Assembly: GCA_903813345.2 (NCBI GenBank)
Contig: CAIIXF020000003.1
Location: forward strand, 2,944,109 to 3,008,108
Length of the DNA: 64,000 nt
Direction of reading: 5' to 3'
Source: Owenia fusiformis
Lineage: Eukaryota; Annelida; Polychaeta; Sabellida; Oweniidae
Position 1 is the first letter of the stretch. Every line of letters starts with the position of its first letter. The notes below the pieces were generated by a model. That model did no database searches. It was not told the DNA's origin and saw only the letters and a list, made by a program, of their open reading frames with translations. This document shows, in pieces, positions 47,901 through 56,900 of the stretch. Made by a program: the position numbers and the translations under genes.

Positions 47901-49686
47901 CAATGAATAAGGCCAATTCATATCACTGGCTTCCCTAGGTCATTTTAATTCCTTGCAATTTTTAAATCAGCAATAATGAATAACAGGTTAAATCTGCTAT
48001 ATAGCTTCGAAATCTTCCCGAAGTATAGTTTAACTTTAGGTTAACAAGCTAAATTCTCATTGAGATAATTTTAAAGAATCTTAAACATTGACTTATTGTT
48101 TCAGTGGTCCTTTTAAAGTTCATGTATACACAATCAGAACAACATCCAGTTTCAAACACTTCTGATTATCATCAAGTTTCAAACACAATCTGAACATCAT
48201 CAAATTCAATGCAAATGCAGTTTTACTTTAATCCAACAGAACGAATATGGTAAATAATTAGACTAAGTGACATATGTCAAGTCAATGGTAAATACTAGTA
48301 TCTAGCCCGACTAGCACAAGTGCTGCCATCTACCGACTATCCATCTATCCATATACATAGCACCTAATGAGGTCACTACTTCAAGTAAAGCTTTTTCCCT
48401 TGTCTATGGTAAAAAATAAGTTAAACAGAAACGTTAGTTTGACACCATTGGTGATGCCCACCCTGTATGGTATAGGGATAAAGGGAAAGTTCATGAAAAC
48501 ACTTACATAAAATATCCTAAGTATCTAATAATGATAATGAACATATTACTATGTTACACAATATTTGTAAATGATAACTAAATGTCAATTATTGTTAGTG
48601 TAGTATGTATTTTTCGCTTAATGCTGCAACAATTACACAAGTACCAAAAAGTTCCACGCCCACGTTTCCCTAAAAGTAGTTGTGTGTGACTATATTTGAT
48701 AAATATTATTGATTTATTGGAGCATTATATCAACTTTTTAGTGCTTTAGTGTGAATATGTACAAATTAATACAACTTTTGACAAAGTGATAGCCACAAAA
48801 TCCAAACAAATTTGCAAATATTTCACTTTGAGGGCTGAGGGACATATTTTGTAGGAGGTCAAATTGAGAAGATTTTGAGATATAAATACTGTTTCCATGG
48901 TAACCATATAAGTTAGAGATTGGACATTCCTGGCACTGACTAACCATGGTATGCCCTGCCTACTATAAAACTATGAATGTATAACATGCATTAGTATTCT
49001 TTTTATAAGGTGGTATTAAAGTACCCCCAAGGTTTTCTTTGGGTGGGGGTATGAATTTGCCTAAGGGCCGTCTGCTACCCCTACATGAAGTCCAACTACC
49101 CAGAAAGTGCCCAGCATAACCATACAGACTGTTTGAAATATGTTGGAATGTGTGACCTTCCATGAAAAGTAGAAGTTGCAATTATCAGAGTAGTCCACAG
49201 TCTATTAAGCAATATTTCAAATACTTTATCATATCATGCATGGTCATGGTTTCCCGCTATATTTCGCAACAAAATGGAGCAAAATGGATCATTGATATCA
49301 ACACACATGCCATGGGCTTTTATAGAAAAGCAGAATAACAGAATTTGAATATATTAATTATAGTTAGGCCAGGGTATTATTGGTTTGGACACGATCTTCA
49401 TGATAAGTGCTAATAAGGATGCTAGGTATATTTTGCCAGGACTTTCATACTGGTGCTTTTAATAAATTCAGCACGTATATTTTCTGTAAAATCGTGACCT
49501 TATACAGTGCTTGACCTTACGTAGGTAGTGTACATTTCAGACTACTGGTATCAGCGGTTGACGTCACCCGAGATGAACAAAAGAATCAAGACATTGAGCA
49601 CAACGCAGTTCAAAGTCGACGAGAAGAAACGACCGAAAAAAGGTCAAGACGAAGTTGCAAGCTTTAGAAAACTTAACATTGAATAA
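32977..49686 (+). CDS. CRAL-TRIO (Sec14-like) lipid-transfer protein, tandem copy 1 (336 aa, 8 exons)
   Basis: Exons: 32977-33178, 33461-33626, 36797-36858, 37777-37877, 39417-39518, 42048-42158, 42547-42667, 49541-49686, all with GT-AG introns and a continuous frame. Family members carry hydrophobic ligands such as tocopherol, retinoids or phosphoinositides. The CRAL-TRIO N-lobe is about residues 30-95 (PKERDAAVDQFRQWIKQQP, NFLLQFLRRCKFSQLEAR). The lipid-binding domain starts near 120 (LPDRDSEGRRILLWRAG), continues through exons 4-6 (YMYNMGAVMEAFTAIFWPF) and ends with LLPKEYLPDDYTG. The tail (SFRKLNIE) resembles the C-termini of invertebrate family members. No signal peptide or membrane helix, so probably cytosolic. 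Exon 3 is followed by four decayed copies of itself. Introns 5 and 7 hold large transposons. AATAAA overlaps the stop codon. The ligand is unknown. Confidence 0.88.
33285..33425. mobile_element. 141-bp Harbinger-type MITE in intron 1, TAA target duplication
   Basis: It starts TGCCTGGGTCACATTTGCTG; the right end, reverse complemented, starts TGCCTATGGTCATATTTACT. TAA flanks both sides (33282-33284, 33426-33428). Intron 1 of copy 2 has the uninterrupted site with a single TAA (54257-54259). An inner inverted repeat GATTGAGTATTTTGT makes most of the element one hairpin. A 3-bp TAA duplication fits PIF/Harbinger. Confidence 0.9.
33752..33915. mobile_element. partial copy of a palindromic repeat in intron 2
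   Basis: TTTGAAGTGCAATACAGAATA and its inverted partner ATCCTGTATTGCACTTCAAA enclose CTCGAGAAATTCCGTA and ACGAGACGAAGTCG. Fuller copies lie at 35440-35730 in the same intron and at 54586-54970 in copy 2, the last apparently the ancestral site. Confidence 0.65.
33969..34681. mobile_element. 713-bp element with about 80-bp inverted repeats
   Basis: The left end reads GGGAAAGTATCGCAACAGAC; the right end, reverse complemented, reads GGGAAAGTATCGCAACAGAT. Similarity runs to TAGTTTCTGGCTGTA on both arms. It lies in intron 2 of copy 1 and is absent from copy 2. No coding capacity, and no clear target duplication. Confidence 0.75.
35440..35730. mobile_element. palindromic repeat in intron 2, second copy
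   Basis: Two hairpins lie in series. The first is built on GAAGTGTAATACAGGATATA and its complement. The second is built on CTGTATTGCTACTGAGA and its complement TCTCAGTAGCAATACAG. It matches 54586-54970 in copy 2. Confidence 0.65.
35845..36796 (+). repeat. minisatellite of about 17 units resembling the exon 3 boundary
   Basis: Degenerate units of 48-68 bp carry CCGTATTATACATG, then CCTTTGCTAGTATTGCTCAA, then TGTTATATC. The core mirrors the intron/exon 3 junction (TTCTATTATAG|GCCCTTGCTAATATTGCC) that immediately follows the last unit. Copy 2 has only about four such units (55037-55260). The AG acceptor is replaced by ATG in most units, so they do not look like usable exons. Confidence 0.8.
36797..37405 (+). 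repeat. five tandem copies of CRAL-TRIO exon 3 (unit about 134-137 bp)
   Basis: Copy A (36797-36858) is intact. Copy B (about 36935-36993) has lost the TATAGGC acceptor and contains TGA. Copies C (37070-37131), D (37207-37268) and E (37344-37405) keep both the AG acceptor and GT donor and are each exactly 62 nt like A, but C has TGA in the IIM-codon region and D and E have TGA in place of GGA after the DSE codons. Intron sequence (ATTAGAGATATGACATATTT, GGAGACACACAATGG) is duplicated with them. Copy 2 of the gene has one exon 3 (55271-55332). Confidence 0.9.
39190..39365. mobile_element. palindromic MITE in intron 4 of copy 1
   Basis: TCCAGAATCCGTACCTTCTT at left and TCCAGAATATCTTCTTTC (reverse complement of the right side) form imperfect arms around a central non-repeated region, both running into a CCCCCTGC/GCAGGGGG pair. 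The corresponding stretch of intron 4 in copy 2 (around 58280) lacks it. Confidence 0.65.
39660..41793 (+). mobile_element. decayed mariner element in intron 5, split by a LINE
   Basis: About 180-bp terminal inverted repeats (GTTCCAAAAGTAACAGGACT at left; GTTTCAAAAGTAACAGAACT as the reverse complement of the right end) both run inward to GGTTGCTATRGTAACRTGAC and ACAATACCCGGGGCAA. Bases 40042-40218 read as a damaged transposase C-terminus. A stretch with an HDNAP-like LDDVP leads to MTTAAIEELGLE and then YAPYSSDHAISNFYLY, the counterpart of the YSPDLAP-D-x-x-LF block of mariner DD34D transposases. There are in-frame stops. The right part was pushed away by the LINE at 40345-41565. Confidence 0.75.
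40345..41565 (-). mobile_element. 5'-truncated non-LTR retrotransposon (LINE), reverse transcriptase end
   Basis: Read on the minus strand from about 41555, the translation has the reverse-transcriptase motif GVPQGSVLGPLLFILYINEL followed by the catalytic FADD box (MFADDTNLL, about 41439), then SLNIGKTNAILF. A one-base frameshift near 41280 moves the frame to NFREKIDFLGIIIDKNLKFK, and the frame continues through 41188-40622 to ...FKSSYKKLLIYR. The 3' tail is an ATTGA-type pentamer repeat (CAATTCAATTCAATT on the plus strand). This resembles the Jockey/CR1/L2 group. The element is dead: 5'-truncated, frameshifted and nested in the mariner. Confidence 0.85.
42190..42367. mobile_element. inverted-repeat MITE in intron 6 of copy 1
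   Basis: GTCACATTTGACCTACGGT at left pairs with CCGTAGAGCAAATGTGAC at right. The same insertion lies at 58968-59140 in copy 2, so it predates the gene duplication. Its interior also occurs twice at 4220-4520. The ends resemble those of the Harbinger-type MITE at 33285. Confidence 0.65.
44625..44884. mobile_element. MITE nested in the 6.5-kb element
   Basis: TTAGCATAAGAGGAGGG with AAAACCCC at left pairs imperfectly with ATGCTAACTAAGAGGGGGAG (reverse complement of the right end). TATGTCATC words occur on both arms. No coding capacity. Confidence 0.55.
45115..46745 (+). repeat. direct repeat pair inside the 6.5-kb element
   Basis: About 270 bp at 45115-45400 recurs at about 46490-46745, sharing GCAAAAATCATTGAAAGATG and AATGAAATATTTGCTTAATA plus GCGTATTGCCC tandem words. 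Between them, 45476-45587 is a hairpin (ATCCTATGATTT with AAATCATAGGAT). Confidence 0.7.
47464..47890 (+). repeat. tandem duplication, about 213-bp unit, 2 copies
   Basis: CACCAGAAACATGGATATCA starts each unit (47464 and 47677), and the units are more than 90% identical by eye. They produce two similar but unsupported minus-strand open frames. Confidence 0.9.
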
Positions 49687-50776
49687 AATGTCGTGTTTTT
49701 ATTAAACTACCGAAGACTCAGCTTTATTTTGCCATATCTTGGATCAAAATTAGGTTACAAGCTTCAGAAAACATTGAAGAAATTATTATAAGGCCTTGAA
49801 ATAAAATATAATCATATTCGATGTTAACATTATGTTTAAAATTGTTCAGCTACATTTGCACACTTTGGACATGACTTAAAGAGATGTTAATGAGACTTCT
49901 CCGTGGCATTTTTTCTTTATTCCTTTTTGCTTTGAATTTTTTACACCATAACATTAACTTACTACTCAATATACAACTTTTCACCACGTAGAATTTTAGA
50001 ATATTAAGTTTGAAAATTCCATTTTTATAATGGAGCTCAATGGGAAAAATGACATAATTTGGATTATTTTCAAACGTAGCGGCGTGATTTTCTTGAAATT
50101 GACAGATATAATAAATATTGGTAAGACGAAATGTTTGAAGAAAAATGAAAAAAAGTCACCGTCCTGGTTATGCAAAATATAGAAAACGTGAAATAATCAT
50201 AAAAACCTGTAAAAATAGATTGAAGGGGGTGATATTCATTTTAATGTGCCGTTCACTACTACATGGTAACCATAGTTTTGGTAATGGTTTACTAATTTTA
50301 AAAGCATATCTTTCAGCATGTGTATCAAGCGGAAGTAATACAATAAGTGAGTAATCATTAATTGGAATGGTATTATTATATTCCTTGATGACAAAAAGGT
50401 AAAATCAATCACATACTAGTTCTTACCATCAAGTCGATCTGTTATAATGCATATTAAACAATATAGCAGTAGATCTTCAAATTCAAGAATTGAGCTAAAT
50501 TGTAAGATAATTAATAGATAAATTGCTAATCTCTCTGTATAATCCCTTTCTCTGAATTATACTAAATTATAATATTTCGGTATGCTTATTTTAGCTGCTG
50601 TAGTTTAGGTCACTTGATGATATATTCAGTAACATGCTGTCACTAGAGTCAAAACTTGACACTAAATAATCACTCGAAATAAACGATATGAATTCTTCAT
50701 ATTTTCTTCTTTTGTAATACATCCATTCTTGAAAATTAGCATTCAAAGCAATCAGTTTAGTGTTTAGTTTAGTTCT

Positions 50777-51250
50777 GTCTTTAAAGACATGTTAAGCAGA
50801 TAAGTAGGTCAGTATTACATAATCATGAAATAAATTAAGTCTGAAAATACAATTGGTCAGAATGTACTAAAACCTGCTTGAACTGAAAAACATTGCATGC
50901 TCTATTCCACACAATTTGGAAGCTTTTGAAATTCGCAGTAACAATGAATAAGCAGCTGTATATAATCATTGCATAGAAAACACTTCATGTAGTGTTTATC
51001 AGATGTATTAAAGATATGCTATACAGATATGTAGGTCAGTATTACATAATCGTGAAATGAATAAGTCTGAATATATCATTGGTCAGAAAACACTAAAACC
51101 TGCTTGAAACTGTAAAAGTTTATACACTCTATTCCACACTGTATAGAAATAAAATAACTTACACTATAAGTAACTGTGAGCCAATCATAGCATAGAAAAA
51201 ACTTTATGCACTGTTTATAAGATTCACTGAGACAAGTGGGTCAATACTTC
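50777..51250 (+). repeat. tandem repeat, about 227-bp unit, 2.1 copies
   Basis: GTAGGTCAGTATTACATAAT occurs at 50804 and 51031, and a decayed third start (GTGGGTCAATACT) near 51235. The units also share CTAAAACCTGCTTGAA and CTCTATTCCACAC. It lies inside the 3.3-kb element. Confidence 0.75.
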
Positions 51251-51884
51251 GTGTACTTTATGTGCTCTCACACAATTACCTTCCCTTGCATAAAGTTGCT
51301 GTACAGTTATATGTAACTGAATATTGTATATTCATCACAAACAACCTTAGCAAAATTATGGTTCGACGAAATGGACGGTTCGCTAAAACCAATAAACCAG
51401 GCAATTCAGGCCTATTTGGAAAGAAACTAGATAGGGTGATAGCGAATGAAGATAGTAAGTGAAATATATTTTGCAAAGGTCAGCTTGTAAACTACTGGGT
51501 AACCCTAAATAATGAGAAATATGTACAAAATATGTTTTGCATTATTTATTCATATCCCAATGGTTTAACTCCTTCACTGCATCTAATAAGGTATATAGAT
51601 ACTAATTACGGGACTAGACCAAAGCAAGCATGTTTGAGATTTTAATGATTTTAAATAAATTACCACTTCATTATTTGCTTTTAGACATTCAATCAGTTTT
51701 ATTTGTCCAACAAACCATATTCACAATTGTTCAATCCAACGAAGATTAGGGGATAAGCTATAGGGACTCCTCCATTTGTCCGTCCATCCATCCTTCAACT
51801 AGACAACAGCAACACCAAAGTGTAGCAAATCCCATCGAACAGCCATGGCTGGCATTTTTTTACAAACAAAGTATACAGCAAAAT

Positions 51885-52265
51885 GGCAGCCATTTTTCAA
51901 AATGGCTGCCATTCTTTCTACCAAAAGTGTCATTAGACAGTGTGTCACGCTTACAGTATTCATGCATCAAATATGAACAAAATCGCTCTACTACTTTTCG
52001 AGTTATAGTAAAATACGTTAAAATGACGGCCATTTTTCAAAATGGCTGCCTTCTACCAAAAGTGTCATTAGACAGTGTGCCATGCTTATAGTATTCACAT
52101 ACCAAATATGAACAAACTCCCTCCACTACTTTTCGTGTTATAGTAAAATACGTTGAAATGGCCGCCTTCTACCAGAAGAGTCATTAGACAGTGTGCCATG
52201 CTTATAGTATTCATATACCAAATATGAACAAAATCGCTCGACTACTTTTCGAGTTACAGCAAAAA
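51885..52265 (+). repeat. tandem repeat, 116-135-bp unit, 3 copies
   Basis: TTCTACCAAAAGTGTCATTA or a variant starts near 51916, 52051 and 52167, with AATATGAACAAA and TACTTTTCGAGTTA words in each unit. It also lies inside the 3.3-kb element. Confidence 0.8.
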
Positions 52266-53419
52266 TCGTAAAATAACGAGTAAAGGCCGCCATAGTTCAA
52301 TTCTTTGAAGCAAATGATTCTAAAAGTACAACATATCTTTGAAAACATATCATTCTGTTAAGTGAAATTGTATAAAATATTTTGCAATGTGTGAAGTTGA
52401 ATTAAAGCACATGATTCAATGAATAGTGGATGCTTCAATTCACTTATGTCTTCTAGTCTAGGCTTTGAATTCGGACTACCACCCTCGTTCATAGTCTAGA
52501 ATCAGGACATATGTTAAATTTAATCATCTACAATGCATTGAGTCATTGGCTTAAATCCTATAATATAATATGCCTATCAATATAATATGTAATTATTTAA
52601 GTATCATCTCAATGCTTTAATTTTAATATAATTATTTTAATATTTTACTAACTGTATAATATGTAGTTTGCATTACTGTTGATAAATAAATAAATGATTG
52701 CACCGTTCAGTAAAGAAATATAGCAATTGTATTATTTAAACTGACTATACACTATAGAAATGATTTTCATTGAAAAATCAAATCAGTACCAAAATTATGG
52801 TTACCCTGTAGTAGTGAAAGGCACATTAGAAATGAATATCACCCCCTTCAATCTATTTTTACAGGTTTTTATGATTATTTCAGATTTTTCTATAGTTTGC
52901 GTAACCAGGACGGTGAATTTTCTTCATTTTTCATCAAACATTTCGTCTTACCAATATTTATTATATCTGTCAATTTTATCAAAATCGCGCCGCTACGTTT
53001 GAAAATAATTCAAATTATGTACTTTTTCCCATTGAGCTCCATTATAAAAATGGAATTTTCAAACTTAATATTTTAAAATTCTACGTGGTGAAAAGTTGCA
53101 TATTGAGTAGTTAGTTAATGTTATGGTGTTAAAAATTCAAAACAAAAAGGAATAAAGAAAAAATGCCACAGAGAAGTCTCAATAGAGTATCTTTAAATTG
53201 ACCAAAATACTCCTTTGTTTACTACATACTGGACTACATACTTGCACCCTTACATATATATATTAGTGTACATATTGTAGAATTAGCCCGTAAGAGCTTT
53301 GCTAAATCAACATCTCATATTATCAACGTAATAGACGGCTTGCCCAACCTTACAGGCAAACTATTATATACAAAGAAGATAAGACTGATATTGTCACATT
53401 GAATTATGATAGTATACAC

Positions 53420-53690
53420 ATTTCCTATACACATTTAGCTTTGCTGTTCATAATACACGCTAAAAGAAGACTAGGCAGCTGTGTGGTTTTAATGACAAGT
53501 TTCACTACGTGTAGTTCCGGGTAGATTCCATGATGAAAAAATTCACTCCAATAAAAAGATTTTGAACATGTTGCCAAGATAAATATGATTCCTTCATATA
53601 CAGTGCGATACGCCCTGAATAGTTTTTAAAAGCGTTGGATTGTGCTCCTTTATGAGATATAAATTTATTTATCATTCAAACCCTTGTAAA
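53420..53690 (+). repeat. block inverted relative to 30120-30560
   Basis: It is the reverse complement partner of the block 2.4 kb upstream of CRAL-TRIO copy 1, uninterrupted here. It lies directly before the conserved upstream block of copy 2. Confidence 0.75.
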
Positions 53691-53694
53691 ATTA

Positions 53695-53943
53695 AAATAT
53701 TTTCTGGAAATAACCTAACGGTCAATCTTTCTAATTTTCACACATTTTGTTATACATCAGAATTCACTTAGATTTTTTCAAGAAAATCCGAATATCAGAA
53801 AAAACTCGATCGACAAGGAAGTTCTACCTTAAACGACGGCGTGTATGTATGGTGCAATATAAGAATTCAACTCCATTTGCGCATTCAACTTATTTAGTAG
53901 AGCACAGTGGCATCATTTTTAAACCAAACAAGACACTCACATT
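53695..53943 (+). promoter_or_regulatory. conserved upstream block of CRAL-TRIO copy 2
   Basis: Alignable to 32767-32976 before copy 1. It contains TATAAG near 53857 and the shared TTTGCGCATTCAACTTATTT. It probably holds the core promoter and 5' UTR; the start site is not known. Confidence 0.4.
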
Positions 53944-56900
53944 ATGGCGGCCAGAGATTATGCAGGCTGTTACTCCGGTTTAGATGACATATTATTTGAT
54001 GGAAATAAATATGTTTGCAAACTGGAACCCAAATGGGCAAAGAAGGCCAGGGAGGAGTTAAACGAAGACCCCAAGGAACGAGACGCAGCTGTGGACCAGT
54101 TTAGACAGTGGGTTAAACAGCAACCACATTATGCCGTATGCACAGGTATGCGCTGGAGTATATTTGACACAGGACGTCCCATCCTGTGGCCATATATTTT
54201 CATTAAACGTAATTCAAAATAAAATCTGTTTCAAGAATAATCCTTATTCAATACACTAAGTACTGACACTTTTCCGTCATATTATTTACTAGACACGAAT
54301 TTCCTGCTGCAATTTTTGAGAAGGTGCAAGTTCAGTCAGTTGGAGGCCAGGACGATGTTTGACGTCTATCACAGCAAGATTTACAACGAGTTACCATTTT
54401 GGATGTGTAACCTCGACACTGAGTCTTCTGCTATGAAGAAACTTCTCACGAGAGACATGTAATTACACCTTTACCTTTTATTTTCAAAACATCGATTATT
54501 GCTGTGTAGTCCTTCCTCTTATTGTTCCTATTATATCTAACTACCTTCATATTTTTATTTACTAATTCAGTTCCATACTATACTAATCTGAAGTGCAATA
54601 CATGATATATTCTGCTCGAGAAATTCTGTATTGGAACGAGACGAAGTCGAGTGCCAATACTATAATATCGAGACAGAACATAGCCTGTATGCACTTCAAA
54701 TCATTCAATAATGTTTTTATCGCGTGATCCTCTGTATTGCTACTGAGATTGTCCCCTCCGTACCAATATTTTCTGTATTGCGACGGAGATGATCAACGGG
54801 GACAACCTCAGTAGCAAAACAGATAGGTACAGTACAAGAACTGACCAATCAGAGGGCTTCGTTTTACAGACCATACGATAATATAAGTTATTGATCAACG
54901 GGGAGCAAAGTTCAATATTCAGTTTTTGTGCTGTACCAACCTGTATTGCTACTGAGAGTGTCCCCATTGATCAATAACTTATAGTATAGCTTATGTTACA
55001 TCTAAGCTAATTAATTAAGTTCAGCAGGGCTTTACTTGCATTGCTCAATGTTGTAAGTCATTTAATTAACTCCGAGTTCCGTATTATGCTTGCCTTTGCT
55101 AGTATTGCTCAATGTTATATCTAATCTAAATAACTGATTTCTGTATTATGCTTGCCTTTGCTAGTATTGCTCAATGTTATATCTATTAAAATTGTATTTC
55201 GTATTATACAGGTCTTTACTCGCATTGCTCTTGTTAAAACTAATTAATTGACTTCCGTATTGCATTATAGGCCCTTCCTCGTATTGCCAGACAGGGACAG
55301 TGAAGGACGTAGGATTCTTATATGGAGAGCAGGTAAGATTAGAGATATGACATATTTATAAATAGACAAGGAGACACACAATGGTAATCCTCCAATTTTG
55401 CAATAACTTTCTTTTATGACCGAATCTTCTCAAAATTCCGTGTGTATACGAAGAATAATTAAAGTAGGAAACAATAGTATGCTCTTGCTCAACTTACCTG
55501 ACTTGGCCTAGTATGAAGGATTTACTTACTTTATAAAATCAACTCCTAACTTTGTCTGTTTTAAAACATAGTTTGTTTTTCTTCATAAAATGAATTCTAC
55601 AGTAGAATCAGCTTGTATTCCCGGATGCAAATAACGGCTATCATCCATCGGTCTGGTTACAATTTAATGGCGAACTCATTTGATTATAAATAGCATATGC
55701 TATGCATCTCGGTAGTTGCAAGCTAAATAGCGTTAATCCCAATCGCAGACCTATAATGCAATTTTGAACGTTCGTTATTTCAACTTCAAAATGATGGGTT
55801 CATTAAATCAAATTAATATGTTAAGCGGGTAGCCGAAAGCCGGCACCCGTTACATTCGTGTATATACAAGCTGGGTTTCATGGAACCACATATCTACGGT
55901 GAGTAGATGTGTATACCGCACCCTCGCTATATACAAACGGACCCCCTTTGATTTATAAAAACTAGTTATGCGTTAAAGTGTCTCACATATTCGATCAAAA
56001 CTTGCCATGCAAACATGTTAGTCTACTTTACTGGCCCCCTTGCTGTAACAAGGAACATAAAACACATTAAAACGTAAACATAAACCAATTAGTCACTTCA
56101 CTATGAAAGTGAGGGGTGTTAGCAAATGTGTATTAGCAGAATACGCTGTGTGCATGGACTAACACAATATCAGTGGTCATTTACTGTGTCAACTTAGTAA
56201 CCCTTGCATATTGTGCTCACTCAAGTATTGAATAGTTTTTTTGTTGATCTAAATGTTTGTGGTTTATAAAAAATGTGATATATTTTAGTTAGAAATACAT
56301 TAATTAATATATTCATTCAAACAGCACTAGAATGCGGGAAGAAAGAGCAATGGTGACAAAATGCAGACAGAATTTTCCGTAAGGGTTTCAAACATTTCTG
56401 GACACAATCATACATGTACTTCATGTGTACTGTTATTTTTAATGCTGTATTTAATAGATATAATTTCACGTATTAAAATCATATTTTCCAGCAATTACTT
56501 CAAATTCGGAACCACACCCATATCACATTTTCTTCAATAACTCCAAACATGTGTAAACATTGACCATGTGCATATAAATTCATATTTCACGAGCTCTTTT
56601 CTATTCGAGTACCTCATACACCCCTGCATGGATTTGAGTTGGATTCGCCTTTTATACGTGAGCCGATACACATCGCAAACGCTGATTGGATAAAGATTGC
56701 GAGGATCTTTAATGGGTGGTAAATCCCGAGTGTTTCTTTTTTCACCAATAAACATTGAGGAACGATATATTCTTGAAATAGATTACATCAACAATCATGT
56801 TTTTCAGCATCTATTTCAGAAACTATTATCATTTTTGGAAAGAATTTGAAGAATCTTGAATAATGGGTCTCAATTTAAAAATTGAATCTTTCAAAAAGAG

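Larger units (their letters stand above)
42687..49204. mobile_element. 6.5-kb element with about 730-bp terminal inverted repeats in intron 7
   Basis: The left arm is 42687 to about 43415 and the right arm about 48500 to 49204. Both begin TAGACTGTGGACTA (right arm reverse complemented) and stay alignable to CATTATCATTATTAGATACT. TTA flanks both ends (42684-42686, 49205-49207). Copy 2 has the empty site with one TTA (59434-59436), and intron 7 homology resumes exactly after the right end (AATATTTCAAATACTTTATC). No transposase or other recognisable gene was found in the 5-kb interior, which holds nested hairpins and repeats. It is therefore non-autonomous or decayed; the superfamily is unknown. 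Confidence 0.85.
49880..53192. mobile_element. 3.3-kb TTAA-flanked element with about 420-bp inverted repeats
   Basis: It starts AGAGATGTTAATGAGACTTC after TTAA (49876-49879); the right end, reverse complemented, starts AGATACTCTATTGAGACTTC with TTAA at 53193-53196. The arms stay alignable for about 420 bp (to GAAGGGGGTGATATTCATTT and beyond). It sits in the 3' flank of CRAL-TRIO copy 1; the corresponding place in copy 2 (near 61500) has no insertion. No transposase was recognised. TTAA targets are used by piggyBac and Kolobok elements. Confidence 0.8.
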
